A DNA stretch of 64,000 nt. It comes from Bedellia somnulentella. Taxonomy: Eukaryota; Arthropoda; Insecta; Lepidoptera; Bedelliidae. The notes under the pieces are model-generated. The model was not told where the DNA came from. It did no database searches and was given only the letters and a program-made list of their open reading frames with translations. Location of the stretch: NCBI GenBank assembly GCA_963576735.1, contig OY755197.1:3298501-3362500 (forward strand). Reading direction: 5' to 3'. Position 1 is the stretch's first letter. The number at the start of each line of letters is the position of its first letter. The position numbers and the translations under genes were made by a program. Positions 21,099 through 32,100 of the stretch are shown piece by piece.

Positions 21099-22406
21099 AT
21101 GAAATGTATAAAATGCAATAAAGTCGTACCAAAAAGAAATCTTAAATGTTCAATCTGTGGAAACGTGTATGACGAAGCTTGCGCTAATGTTAGTGAAAAA
21201 AGGTACCAATTAATGACTAGTGTACAGAAAAAGGAATGGAAATGTGATACATGTATAACAAAACATAGAAAAGACAAAACATCAAATAAAACCAATATGA
21301 CTCTTCGAAAAAGGCAGGATCAAAATAATGTACAACGGATTCCCACACAACTAGAAAAAAGCGTTTCCGACGAAAGTTTATTAAATTCTACGGCACTAGA
21401 TAATAGTATATCAGCGAGCTTACCAAATTTTTCTTTATCCCAAAGCGCAGATATTACTGAATTAAAATATGAAAACGACTATTTAAAGAGTGAACTGTTA
21501 ACGGCACACGAAGAAATCGAAAAGCTTAAAATAGAAAACGATGAATTGAAGCAATCATTTGAAAAATTTTGCAATAAAAACGCAATAAATAATAAAGCCA
21601 ATTTAATAAAATCCCCATCGACATCCACACTTAAACATTGCAGTGAAAATTCTTTTGTGTCGAAAAAAACAAAAGTTGGGAAAACTATTACACTAACGCC
21701 TAAAATCCCTCCAACAACTTCAGATATCGAAATATTTGAGGTCAATAACGACCAAAATAATTCAGGAAAGCAACCAAACCCAGGCCAAAAAGAATGTATT
21801 AAAAAGCAAAAACAACAAGTCATAATATTGGCTGACGAGCAAGGCCGAGGATCAGCAGGTACTTTATAAAATCTATTGGGAGATTCATTCAAAGTATTTT
21901 GTATGTATAAACCTGGAGCACCAATTCATGAAATATTAAAACCGATGAGATTGTATAAAGAGCCATTAACCAAAAATGATTACATCATAATTATTGGTGG
22001 CATGCATGATTGTGATCCCTATAGACTCTTGTCTCACCTTAATTTCAATTTGCACAATACATCGGAGCCTCATATTATAATATGCCAAAATAGAAACAAT
22101 TATTATATAAATGAAAATAAATTAAATAATGAATTAAAATTTTTATGCAGCCATTTTGAAAATGCAGAATACCTGGAGCTTAATCACCAGTGCGAATATT
22201 ATGGGCAAAGAAAATATTCCTCATATTTGGGCCAAAATATACTTAGGAGCATATTGCGCAATCAATATAAAATGAATTATTATCAATTTTGTAAATGTAA
22301 AGAGCCAATTAAAAATACAAGAGATCAAGCAGTCCAAACGGAAAGTCATGAAATGAATAGCGGTGTTGAAATGAGCGGAACTGATATTCCTTTTTTAGAG
22401 AACTAG
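21099..22406 (+). pseudogene. Inner LINE ORF1: PHD-like finger, coiled coil, esterase-like domain; one stop
   Basis: Single frame of 435 codons with one internal TAA at 21,867-21,869. Residues 1-60 form a Cys-rich PHD-like finger (CIKC, CSIC, then CDTC). A coiled-coil stretch lies near residues 110-160. The C-terminal part resembles the SGNH-esterase-like domain of CR1/L2-type ORF1 proteins: VIILADEQGRG, then after the stop GDSFKVF and YIIIIGGMHD. The stop falls between the first esterase block and the rest, so the copy is probably inactive. Termination at 22,404-22,406 overlaps the open frame of ORF2. Confidence 0.75.
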
Positions 22407-25264
22407 TTTCAAAAAAAATTACAGTTTTACATCAGAATATTGAAGGATTACTTAATAAACAAGAAAATATAGAAATCGTTTTGAGTGAATTCTCAAATAA
22501 AGGGATTATTTTTGATGCAATTTGTTTTACTGAACATTTTATTCGAGCGGGACATGACAGTTTGCTACAAATAAATGGGTATAACTTAGCAGCTGCTTTT
22601 CATCGTATTGATAAAAATAGAGGTGGTTCCTGTATTTTACTACGCGATGGACTGGAATATGAAATGATTGACGAAATATCAGCCATAGCATCACCAATGG
22701 ATTTTGAATGTTGTGGTATATTCATTTTAAATTTAAATATTTTCATGCTGTGTGTTTATAGAATTCCATGTAGTAATATAAGTGTATTTTTGGATAAACT
22801 TAATGTTGTTCTAAATAAGATAGGCAAAGGTAATCACAGGATTATTATATGCGGAGATTTCAATATAGATTTCAAAAAACCAAGTGATGCTAAAACAAAG
22901 CAAGTCTTAAATTTATTGCATAATCATAACTTAAGACCACAAATTAATGAGTACACACATGTGACTTACAATTCAAGAACTTGTATCGATAATATTTTGA
23001 CAAACTTTAAAGGGCTAGGAAAAGTACAAAAATTAGGTCTCTCTAGACATTATGCTCAATGTTTTCAGTTTTCGTCTGTTAATATAGATAAATACACAAA
23101 GTTTTGGTATGAGTATAAACCAGATTTATCAAAGGATAACGTTAGGAAATTTCTCAGTTGTATAAATAATATAAATTTTGAGTATGTTCTTAGTGAAACT
23201 GATTTCTCACTAGCATTTGATATATTTTATAATGATCTTAAATTATTTTATGATTTACATTTCCCTATTATAAAATTAAAGAGAAGTACCAAAAATAATG
23301 TAACTTGGATAACGAAAGGATTAAGAAAATCGAGTGACATGAAAAGAAAACTGTATTACAGGGCAAGGTCTAATCGATCAGAACATGATATCAAAAATTA
23401 CTCTAAATATTCAAAAATTCTACAAAAATGCGTGGCTAAATCAAATAAAATTTGTAATGAGCGATACATAAAAACATCCAAAAATACTTGTAAAGCATCT
23501 TGGAATGTAATAAAAAACAGTAAATTTTTAAGAATGCCTCAATTTATTCGTGCAATTGAATTTAAAGAGGGAATTGAACGAAATCCGAAGCAACTTTGTA
23601 AAATATTTAATGATTTTTTTGTAAAAGAAGTTTCCAGCAATTGCACTGGCGGTAGAACAAAGTTTAAGGACCACAAACTTAAATCTTTCTTTATAGTGCC
23701 TACTTCTGAAAATGAGGTCAAAACTATTATAAAAAATCTTAAAAATACTAATTCTGTCGGGATTGATAAGATTACCACAAAAATTCTAAAATTATGTGCA
23801 AATGCAATATGTGTCCCTTTGTCTTACCTAATTAACCTTTCATTTCAACAAGGAGTATTCCCAAGCCAGTTGAAGATTTCCATTGTAAAACCTCTTCATA
23901 AAAAAGGATCGAAAACTAAGATAGATAATTATAGACCAATAACCCTTATTCCGATACTATCTAAAATATTTGAAAAAGCTATGTTAGTCCGATTGTCCGA
24001 ATTTGTAGAAAAAGAACATATACTCAAACCGGAACAGTATGGGTTTCGAAAAAATAAATCGACAGTTTTAGCTATATTTAATTTGATCAAAAGTGTTATT
24101 GAGTCAATGGAAAAAAAAGTCCCAATCTGTGCAATAGCTATGGACTTAACTAAAGCATTTAATTATATGTGTCGACCTACTTTACTTTATAAACTAGAGA
24201 GGTACGGAATCAGAGGCAATGCTTTGAAATGGATAGAATCATATATCAATAACAGATATGTATGTACCTCTCTCTTAGGGTTATCAAATAAAACAAAAAT
24301 TTTACAGGAATATCGGTCTAACTTTCTCATGGATGAATATGGAGTCCCCCAGGGAAGTATCTTGGGCCCATTTTTATTTCTCCTCTATATTAATGACTTC
24401 CCTGACGCGGTCAATTGTATAATGATTTTGTACGCCGACGATAGTGTTGCTCTAATTTCAGATTCAAATGAATGTCCTTACGAAGATAAAATTAATAACG
24501 AATTTAAAAAAATTGTACAATGGACGGCCGAAAATAATTTGAAATTAAATTTTGGAAAAACCAAACTCATACAGTTTTATCATCCACAATCATCAGCTCA
24601 GGATATAACACTCAAATATAATGATACAATGATAGAACAAGTAAATAGCATTTCATTGTTAGGTATAACCATTGACAAAAATATTAATTGGAAATATCAT
24701 TGTAGTAATGTGTGTACTAAACTTAATAAATATTTATATGTTTTGAAACGTGTTGTAAAATTCTCGTCACTTAATGCTGGCAAAATGGCGTATCATGGTT
24801 ATGTTTCCTCCATTCTTCGATATGGAATTATAATGTGGGGAAATTCTACGGATATCCAGTCTGTATTTATTGCGCAAAAAAAATGTGCAAGAGCCTTATG
24901 CAAAATAAATGACCAAACTGAGTCTTGCAGGCCACTTTTCAAATTATTAAAAATTCTGCCACTAGCTTGCATTTACATATATGAAGTGTGTGTTTTTGTA
25001 AAGAGTAATAAATCACTTTTTAAGAATATGCCACTAACAAGGAGTGATAGACTTAATATAAAATTTAAAGACAAATTAGCAATGCCAGATCTAAGACAGG
25101 CTTTAAATAGGAAAAGTATTCTATATATGTCGTGCAAAATTTATAATAAAATACCTGATTACTTTAAGAATTTTCCTATAATATTATTTAAGAGAAAAAT
25201 ATTTGAATGGCTAATGGAAAAATGTTTCTATAGTGTTAAGGACTTATTAAAGGACGAAGAATAA
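22385..25264 (+). CDS. Inner LINE ORF2: endonuclease plus reverse transcriptase, intact
   Basis: Open frame from 22,385 (just after TGA) to TAA at 25,262-25,264, about 959 codons. The conserved N-terminal strand ITVLHQNIEG begins at 22,418, ahead of any ATG, so a start at the later TTG (22,481) would lose part of the nuclease. The frame is -1 relative to ORF1 and overlaps its last 22 bases. Nuclease motifs: HQNIEG, CFTEHF, CVYRIP, IICGDFNIDF and TCIDNIL; the final SDH-type motif reads SRHYAQC. RT motifs: NYRPITLI, QYGFRKNKST, AMDLTKAFN, GVPQGSILGP, YADDSVALI and a QKKCARALC thumb segment. It ends KDLLKDEE. The polymerase looks intact. Confidence 0.85.
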   Translation, partial: YSFFRELVSKKITVLHQNIEGLLNKQENIEIVLSEFSNKGIIFDAICFTEHFIRAGHDSLLQINGYNLAAAFHRIDKNRGGSCILLRDGLEYEMIDEISAIASPMDFECCGIFILNLNIFMLCVYRIPCSNISVFLDKLNVVLNKIGKGNHRIIICGDFNIDFKKPSDAKTKQVLNLLHNHNLRPQINEYTHVTYNSRTCIDNILTNFKGLGKVQKLGLSRHYAQCFQFSSVNIDKYTKFWYEYKPDLSKDNVRKFLSCINNINFEYVLSETDFSLAFDIFYNDLKLFYDLHFPIIKLKRSTKNNVTWITKGLRKSSDMKRKLYYRARSNRSEHDIKNYSKYSKILQKCVAKSNKICNERYIKTSKNTCKASWNVIKNSKFLRMPQFIRAIEFKEGIERNPKQLCKIFNDFFVKEVSSNCTGGRTKFKDHKLKSFFIVPTSENEVKTIIKNLKNTNSVGIDKITTKILKLCANAICVPLSYLINLSFQQGVFPSQLKISIVKPLHKKGSKTKIDNYRPITLIPILSKIFEKAMLVRLSEFVEKEHILKPEQYGFRKNKSTVLAIFNLIKSVIESMEKKVPICAIAMDLTKAFNYMCRPTLLYKLERYGIRGNALKWIESYINNRYVCTSLLGLSNKTKILQEYRSNFLMDEYGVPQGSILGPFLFLLYINDFPDAVNCIMILYADDSVALISDSNECPYEDKINNEFKKIVQWTAENNLKLNFGKTKLIQFYHPQSSAQDITLKYNDTMIEQVNSISLLGITIDKNINWKYHCSNVCTKLNKYLYVLKRVVKFSSLNAGKMAYHGYVSSILRYGIIMWGNSTDIQSVFIAQKKCARALCKINDQTESCRPLFKLLKILPLACIYIYEVCVFVKSNKSLFKNMPLTRSDRLNIKFKDKLAMPDLRQALNRKSILYMSCKIYNKIPDYFKNFPIILFKRKIFEWLMEKCFYSVKDLLKDEE

Positions 25265-25682
25265 TATTTAATTTTAATGTTAACATGTTTTTATGTTTTA
25301 TTATAATTCAGTTTTCGTTTTGATATGTTTTAATTGATTGAAAGGTATTATATTTTTTATTTTTTTATGTAGTTAACTTAAACTGATGATGATATCTCTG
25401 TGGCATAGGGTTATATTTTATTTTATTTGTATATTTTACACTGACTTCAATTTATGAATAGTACACTTAGAGTTATATTTAAGAACATTAATTTTATTAA
25501 TTAATTAGCAATACTGCATGATGACATTTCTATGAATTTCAATAAAATGACGTAGTTAAACTATGTACTAATGTCGTACACTCGAAAGAGTAGATTGTGA
25601 CAGTCACTACTATAAATTTATGTAACATCTTTTGTTGTATCCGCAATCATGACAATAAAATGGTTTCAATGGTTTCAATGGT

Positions 25683-27003
25683 TACCTCTATATCTAAAAT
25701 AATAGAAAAAATACTAAATAACAGACTGACTGACTACCTCAACGAAAATAATATTATATCACATAATCAGTACGGCTTCCGTCGGGGAAAGTCCACTGAA
25801 GATGCAGTAACCAACTTGGTCAACTCAATATTTCTTAACCTCAATAAAAACCTGAAGTCCTTAGCTATATTTCTTGACTTGTCGAAAGCTTTTGACACTG
25901 TCTCTACATCCATCTTGCTCATGAAAATGGAAAAGTATGGTATAAGGGGACCTGTACTTGAAATTTTTACTGACTACCTAGCTAATCGCTCCCAACGCGT
26001 GATTATAGATCAGCACCTAAGTGATGAGGAAATAATTACTTACGGAGTCCCACAGGGAAGTGTCCTCGGCCCAACCCTATTTCTGCTTTATATAAATGAC
26101 CTATGCAACATTCAATTACCCAATTGCGAAGTAATGACATATGCTGATGACACCGTGCTGCTTGTTCATGGTTGTTCCTGGTCAGACACACAAACAAATG
26201 CTGAAGCTGTCCTTGCCTCAGTGAGAAATTGGTTAGACGACAACCTACTTACACTTAATGCTAACAAATCTCAATTCGTAACTTTTTCTCTGACCAAAGT
26301 CACTCAGCCTAGCGATACATTTAAGTTAAAGGTCCACAAAACTAACAATTGCTCTCAATCATGTAATTGTGACCAAATAATTAGATCAGACAATGTAAAA
26401 TACCTTGGCGTAATACTAGACAGCACGCTATCGTGGAAACCACATCTTGAGCTCTTGGCAACAAAAACTCGTAAACTCTTGTTTGTATTTAAAAATTAAA
26501 GAAATAGTGCCGATGCAGAAACACTGAAAATGGTGTACCTTTCATTAGCCCAATCAATATTAACATACTGTATCAGTGCATGGGGTGGCGCGGGAAAAAC
26601 AGCAATGTTAAAAATTGAGAGAGCACAACGTTGCATTTTAAAGGTTATGGCTTATAAACCAATCAGAACCCCCACCCCCGAAGTTTATGCTTATTGGAAT
26701 GTACTTAGTGTTCGAAACCTATATATTCTTCACATAATCACCAAAACACATAAGTCATTAACGTATGACGATAACTTTTGTAAAACTGTAAGAAGATCTG
26801 ACATAGTTTGTCCGTCTGTCAGACTCAAAGCAGCATTGACAAAATATCAATTTATCTTTCTAAGTCCTTTTATTTATAATAAAGTTAATAAGGTATTAAA
26901 ACTTTATCCCGAAACGATAAGCAAAGTAAAAACATTGTTATTGGAATGGCTAATGCAGAAGACATACGATGACATAGAAAGTTTACTCAATATAGTACAC
27001 TGA
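25683..27003 (+). pseudogene. Outer LINE ORF2, RT core and C-terminus (3' half)
   Basis: Resumes the 19,333 frame. Motifs: QYGFRRGKST, FLDLSKAFDTV (motif A), YGVPQGSVLGP, YADDTVLLV (catalytic) and the thumb. An in-frame TAA at 26,497-26,499 interrupts just after FVFKN, and the frame continues to 27,003, ending in a conserved basic tail. The element is therefore disabled twice: by the inner LINE and by this nonsense codon. An upstream ATG at 25,636 is in the inner LINE's 3' UTR and is not a real start. Confidence 0.87.
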
Positions 27004-27034
27004 TAATTCAACAATTCCACATACAACCACATTC

Positions 27035-27036
<2 letters not shown>

Positions 27037-27067
<31 letters not shown>

Positions 27068-27090
27068 AACATAGCACACATACTCACACA
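27037..27090. repeat. (AT)n(AC)n microsatellite
   Basis: Simple repeat in the outer LINE's 3' UTR. Confidence 0.85.
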
Positions 27091-27388
27091 TAATTAACAT
27101 TTTTACACAAATCCATACACTATCACATACACTAGTATAGTAGTATTCACATATATTTAATGGCTCTAGGTTAGGTCTAGAATAAGTAATAAATATAAAA
27201 CAAATAATTTAAGGCAACCACTGTAATTCTTAACTGGAATTAATAGTACCAATATGGTACTAACCCGTGAAATGGAGGACGGCGTTTACAGCTGCGACAC
27301 AGTTTTATAACTAATGCAGCTGTATTCGTTCCATATGTTCTAATGTACAATTGTAAAAATTCCAATAAATATGTTTTTTTTTTTTTTT

Positions 27389-27479
27389 ATTGCATTTAAA
27401 TAGGGAGGTTATGGAATTTAAATTATTATTCTACAGAGTTTTCTTTGTCTCAATTGTTATTAATTTACTTACATTTTAT
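27389..27479. repeat. Left arm, innermost remainder
   Basis: Continues the left arm after the LINE block. Inverted match to about 33,116-33,200, ending at acttacatttta. Confidence 0.85.
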
Positions 27480-27574
27480 TGCTACTTAAAAGACAATTTA
27501 GCGATTGGGGTTTTAAAATATACTTTTTGACGATTAGGCTGAAACGAACAAACTGCTTTTATACTCGCTGCTCT

Positions 27575-27665
27575 TTTCTCTATTCAAGTTTCAAAAATGG
27601 CTCAAAAAATTCTGATTCTGAAGCTCTGGCTACAATGTTTTGAAACCAATAGCTGTGAGAACATT
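27575..27665 (+). mobile_element. Old S1 3' fragment
   Basis: caagtttcaaaaatggct to tagctgtgag, no tail. Confidence 0.5.
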
Positions 27666-27852
27666 ATGTCACTTAAATTTACCATTATTCAGTTGCATTC
27701 TAACCTCCAATATGAATACAACCTGTATTATTTACTACGGAAATAAATGTAAATGTAAACATACTTTAAATTAAGAAGCGAAGTTTAAATATAATGTAGT
27801 ATTTTCTAAGATTTTCACGATTGCACATTATAATTGAAACAACTATTGATTT

Positions 27853-28345
27853 TCGGATATTTTATTCGCGTGTTATTACATTGTTTTTAAAGCCCGACGT
27901 TTCGAAAACTTTTCAGTTATCATGGTTACGGCAAGACTGAGGTGTTATTTGTCATTATACAGTACTATAAAATTATTAATACTAACTACCTTCACAAAAT
28001 TTTAAGTTACATTTGCGTTTAATATTTGCTATGTACAAAAAGAGCTAATGTTATTTGGAGTCTTCCTAGTGTTCTTCCCTTGCTAAGTTGTGCTAATGAT
28101 CGGGTTCCAAGCACGTGGTGATTGCCAACTATCATCTCTATTGAAGTTTGGATGTTTCTTTATTTCAATAGATTCGCGTATCATTCTAGGTATCAATCGA
28201 TTCTCTTTTGCTAGAATTGTAGGTTTGTGAAAACGCATGTGGTGGTTTGGCTTATCGAAGGTGTGTTCACACAAAGCAGATCTTCCAGGACGCCTATTCT
28301 TCATATCAGCAATATGTTCTCTTACGCGCGATTAAAATATCCGAA
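27853..28345 (-). mobile_element. Penelope-like element fragment
   Basis: Carries the 3' coding end of a Penelope-like element plus terminal sequence with gcccgacgtttcg. The fragment is bounded by an inverted cggatattttattcgcg (27,856-27,872) and cgcgattaaaatatccg (about 28,328-28,344), a terminal inverted duplication. 27,666-27,852 holds nothing I recognise. Confidence 0.75.
28083..28335 (-). pseudogene. Penelope-like GIY-YIG endonuclease C-terminus
   Basis: About 80 residues: EHIADMKNRRPGR-like start, ALCEHTFDKPNHH, a helix with KENRLIPRMIRESIEI and a closing WNPII. These match the C-terminal part of the Uri-type GIY-YIG nuclease of Penelope-like retroelements. The GIY-YIG motif itself and the reverse transcriptase are absent, so this is a dead fragment. 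Confidence 0.72.
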
Positions 28346-28349
28346 AGTC

Positions 28350-28596
28350 GTGTAGCGCCGGCTTAGAATAGCGCTACCCCATTTCTACCGGCGGGTGTAC
28401 GTAATAGTCGACTAACGGTATTGGGGCTTTTAAGGAAACATTGGGCGATGCGGTTGGAGACCCGTCACCAACAACCTTATTATACCATCTTTTCCCCACT
28501 CAACTTTCCAAAAGTGGCTGAGAAATTTATAATTCCTTAGCTCTGGCTACCCCTTCCAGGGAATTATAGCCGTTAGTATATGTATGTATGTATGTG
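28350..28596 (+). mobile_element. S1 SINE-like copy
   Basis: Full-length, starting gtgtagcgccggc, with (TATG)n tail. No right-arm partner is visible; it would fall inside the gap. Confidence 0.87.
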
Positions 28597-28684
28597 TATT
28601 TTACTTATTCCCTAAATGTTAAATTTCATTCAGTGTGCCATTAGGCTTTGAATAGTTTCTGTATGTATCTTCGTGGTTTTTGCT

Positions 28685-28790
28685 AAGCACACTCAATCCT
28701 TTTTTTTAACGGATTTTTTAAGACGTGACTAAAGGTTTTGGGGCATATAAATATTTGTGGTGTGGTGGGTGAGAGCCGTTACCGTAAAAA
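28685..28790 (+). mobile_element. S1-like remnant
   Basis: gacgtgactaaaggttttgg and agagccgttaccg only. Weak. Confidence 0.35.
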
Positions 28791-28800
28791 CATACAAAAA

Positions 28801-28918
28801 TACACACATACATATACTCACGAACATAAATCCCAAAAAGTGGTTACCAGATCTTCAGAACCAGAAACTCCTCAGCCCCATTTAAAAGTTGATTGGAGAC
28901 GAGATGGTAGAAATATGC
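28801..28918 (-). mobile_element. S1 3' half
   Basis: Ends abruptly where a plus-strand S1 begins, making an inverted S1 pair. Confidence 0.7.
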
Positions 28919-29118
28919 CGTGTTGTTCCGGCTTAGAATGTCGCTACTCCTTTCTACCCACGGGTGTCGTAAGAGGCGACTAAGGGTATTGGGGCTTTTT
29001 ATTTGATTTTTGGGCGATGCGGTTGGCTTTATTCTACGATCTTTTCCCCACTCAACTTCCAAAAGTGGCTGCGGAATTTATAATTCCTTAGCTCCGGCTA
29101 CCACTTTTAGGGAATTTT
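28918..29118 (+). mobile_element. S1 copy at satellite edge
   Basis: gccgtgttgttccggc start, with an internal deletion after gatgcggttgg. Stops at ggaattttgg, where satellite-like sequence starts. Confidence 0.75.
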
Positions 29119-29135
29119 GGCACCGGTGTGAAGTT

Positions 29136-32100
29136 AGCGGCCGATTCCAGCGGCCGATTATAAACCGACCAAATTGAAAAGTCTTCAATTCAAACACATA
29201 AAACCATTCAAATACTGCATAAAACATGCTAAATAAACAAGTTATTCATCGATTTATGCTCAGACTCCTACTGAAGGTAAGACAGATAAACCTAGACTCC
29301 CTTAAACCTAATGTAGAGTAAGTGGTCAAAAGAAAAATCCAAAAAGAAGTATTTGACATCAACCCAAAGCTTCTAGCCACCCTGAAAGTGGTGTCAATAG
29401 AAGCGTGTGAATATGTCCTTTAAAACCACGACCCAAACATACCATTATGAAGAGCTTTTAACCCTCCTTGGATATGTAGAGTATAAAGTCGAAACGAAAA
29501 ATATTAAAAAAACCGATTAGATATAGACCCAAAGCTTCTAGCCACTCTGTAAGAGGTGACGATAGAAGCGCCTTGGTTAGTTCTATGCAACACATCTCAA
29601 GTCATAATGTTATGAAGAGCTTTTAACCCTACATTCGTAAGGTACAATCCAGCGGCCGATTGCGCTCATTCAATTAGCTAGGATAAATTCGACCAAAAGC
29701 TTCTAGCCACACTGTAAGTGATGTCAATAGAAGCGCCTTGGTTAGTTCTATGCAAAACATATCAAGTCATAATATTATGAAGAGCTTTTAACCCTTCATT
29801 CGTATGGTATAATCCAGCGGCCGATTGCGCTCATACAAATTGCTATGATAAAGTCGACCAAAAGCTTCTAGCCACACTGTAAGTGGTATCAATAGAAGCG
29901 CCTTGGTTAGTTCTATGCAAAACATATCAAGTCATATTATTATGAAGAGCTTTTAACCCTTCATTCGTAAGGTACAATCCAGCGGCCGATTGTGCTCATA
30001 CAAATAGCTAAGATAACGTCGTCCAAAAGCTTCTAGCCACCCTGATAGTGGTGTCAATAGAAGCGTGTGAATATGTCCTTTAATACCATGATCCATACAA
30101 TCCATTATGAAGAGCTTTTAACCCTCCTTTAATATGTAGAGTTTACGGTCGAAATGACAAAATTGAAAGAAAGCTATTAAACCTAGACCCAAAGCTTCTA
30201 GCCACTCTGTCAATAGTGTCGATAGAAGCGCCTTAGTTAGTTCTGTGCAACACATATCAAGTTATATTATTATGAAGAGCTTTTAACCCTTCATTCGTAT
30301 GGTATAATCCAGCGGCCGATTGCGCTCATACAAATTGCTATGATAAAACCGACCAAAAGCTTCTAGCCACACTGTAAGTAGTATCAATAGAAGCGCCTTG
30401 GTTAGTTCTATGCAGAACATATCAAGTCATATTTTTATGAAGAGCTTTTAACCCTTCATTCGTATGGTACAATCCAGCGGCCGATTGCGCTCAAACAATT
30501 AGCTAAGATAAATTCGACCAAAAGCTTCTAGCCACACTGTTAGTGGTGTCAATAGAAGTGCCTTGGTTAGTTCTATGCAAAAAATATCAAGTCATATTAT
30601 TATGAAGAGCTTTTAACCCTTCATTCGTATGGTACAATCCAGCGGCCGATTGCGCTCAAACAATTAGCTAAGATAAATTCGACCAAAAGCTTCTAGCCAC
30701 ACTGTTAGTGGTGTCAATAGAAGTGCCTTGGTTAGTTCTATGCAAAAAATATCAAGTCATATTATTATGAAGAGCTTTTAACCCTTCATTCGTATGGTAC
30801 AATCCAGCGGCCGATTGCGCTCATACAAATAGCTAAGATAACGTCGACCAAAAGCTTCTAGCCACCCTGAAAGTGGTGTCAATAGAAGCGTGTGAGTATG
30901 TGCTTTAATACCACGACCCAAACATACCATTATGAAGAGCTTTTGACCCTCCTTTGATATGTAGAGTATAAAGCCGAAATGAAAAATATGAAAAAAACCG
31001 ATTAGATATAGACCCAAAGCTTCTAGCCACACTGTAAGTGATGTCAATAGAAACGCCTTGGTTAGTTCTATGCAAATCATGTCAAGTTATATTATTATGA
31101 AGAGCTTTTAACCCTTCATTCGTATGGTACAATCCAGCGGCCGATTGTGCTTATACAAATTGCTATGATAAAGTCGACCAAAAGCTTCTAGCCACACTGT
31201 CAATAGTGTCGATAGAAGCGCCTTAGTTAGTTCTATGCAACACATATCAAATCATATTATTATGAAGAGCTTTTAACCCTTAATTCGTATGGTATAATCC
31301 AGCGGCCGATTGCGCTCATACAATAAGCTAAGATAAATTCGACCAAAAGCTTCTAGCCACACTGTTAGTGGTGTCAATAGAAGCGCTTTGGTTGGTTCTA
31401 TGCAAAACATATCAAGTCATATTATTATGAAGAGCTTTTAACCCTTCATTCGTATGGTACAATCCAGCGGCCGATTGCGCTCATACAAATAGCTAAGATA
31501 ACGTCGACCAAAAGCTTCTAGCCACACTGTCAGTAGTATCAATAGAAGCGCCTTGGTTAGTTCTATGCAGAACATATCAAGTCATATTTTTATGAAGAGC
31601 TTTTAACCCTTCATTCGTATGGTACAATCCAGCGGCCGATTGCGCTCATACAAATAGCTAAGATAACGTCGACCAAAATCTTCTAGCCACCCTGTTAGTG
31701 GTGTCAATAGAAGCGCCTTGGTTAGTTCTATGCAAAACATATCAAGTCATATTATTATGAAGAGCTTTTAACCCTTCATTCGTATGGTACAATCCAGCGG
31801 CCGATTGCGCTCATACAAATAGCTAAGATAACGTCGACCAAAAGCTTCTAGCCACCCTGATAGTGGTGTCAATAGAAGCGCCTTGGTTAGTTCTATGCAA
31901 AACATATCAAGTCATATTATTATGAAGAGCTTTTAACCCTTCATTCGTATGGTACAATCCAGCGGCCGATTGCGCTCATACAAATAGCTAAGATAACGTC
32001 GACCAAAAGCTTCTAGCCACCCTGAAAGTAGTGTCAATAGAAGCGTGTGAGTATGTGCTTTAATACCACGACCCAAACATACCATTATGAAGAGCTTTTA

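Larger units (their letters stand above)
20955..25682 (+). mobile_element. Inner LINE, near full length, nested in ORF2
   Basis: About 4.7 kb: a 5' UTR of about 145 bp with gcagtgttgccact, ORF1, ORF2, a 3' UTR of about 0.42 kb and a short tggtttcaa tandem tail (25,662-25,682). The host frame runs GTCCTT before and ACCTCT after, which restores reading of ORF2. No convincing TSD is visible. It has the same orientation as its host LINE. Confidence 0.87.
17326..27388 (+). mobile_element. Full-length LINE interrupted by a second LINE
   Basis: The left arm breaks at tttattgc (17,319-17,326) and resumes with attgcattt at about 27,389, while the right arm is continuous here (near 33,200-33,210). The TSD is about 8 bp. 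Removing the nested LINE (20,955-25,682) leaves about 5.3 kb: a 5' UTR of about 500 bp, ORF1, ORF2 and a 3' UTR ending in a run of T. The jockey/CR1-like assignment rests on motif style and ORF1 type. Confidence 0.9.

Noticed and set aside
25597..25682. Start of an independent RT gene at 25,597
   Set aside because: This part is the 3' UTR of the inner LINE reading by chance into the resumed outer ORF2.
30778..31080. 100-codon ORF inside the satellite
   Set aside because: Arises from the tandem monomer sequence and is not kept open in neighbouring monomers.
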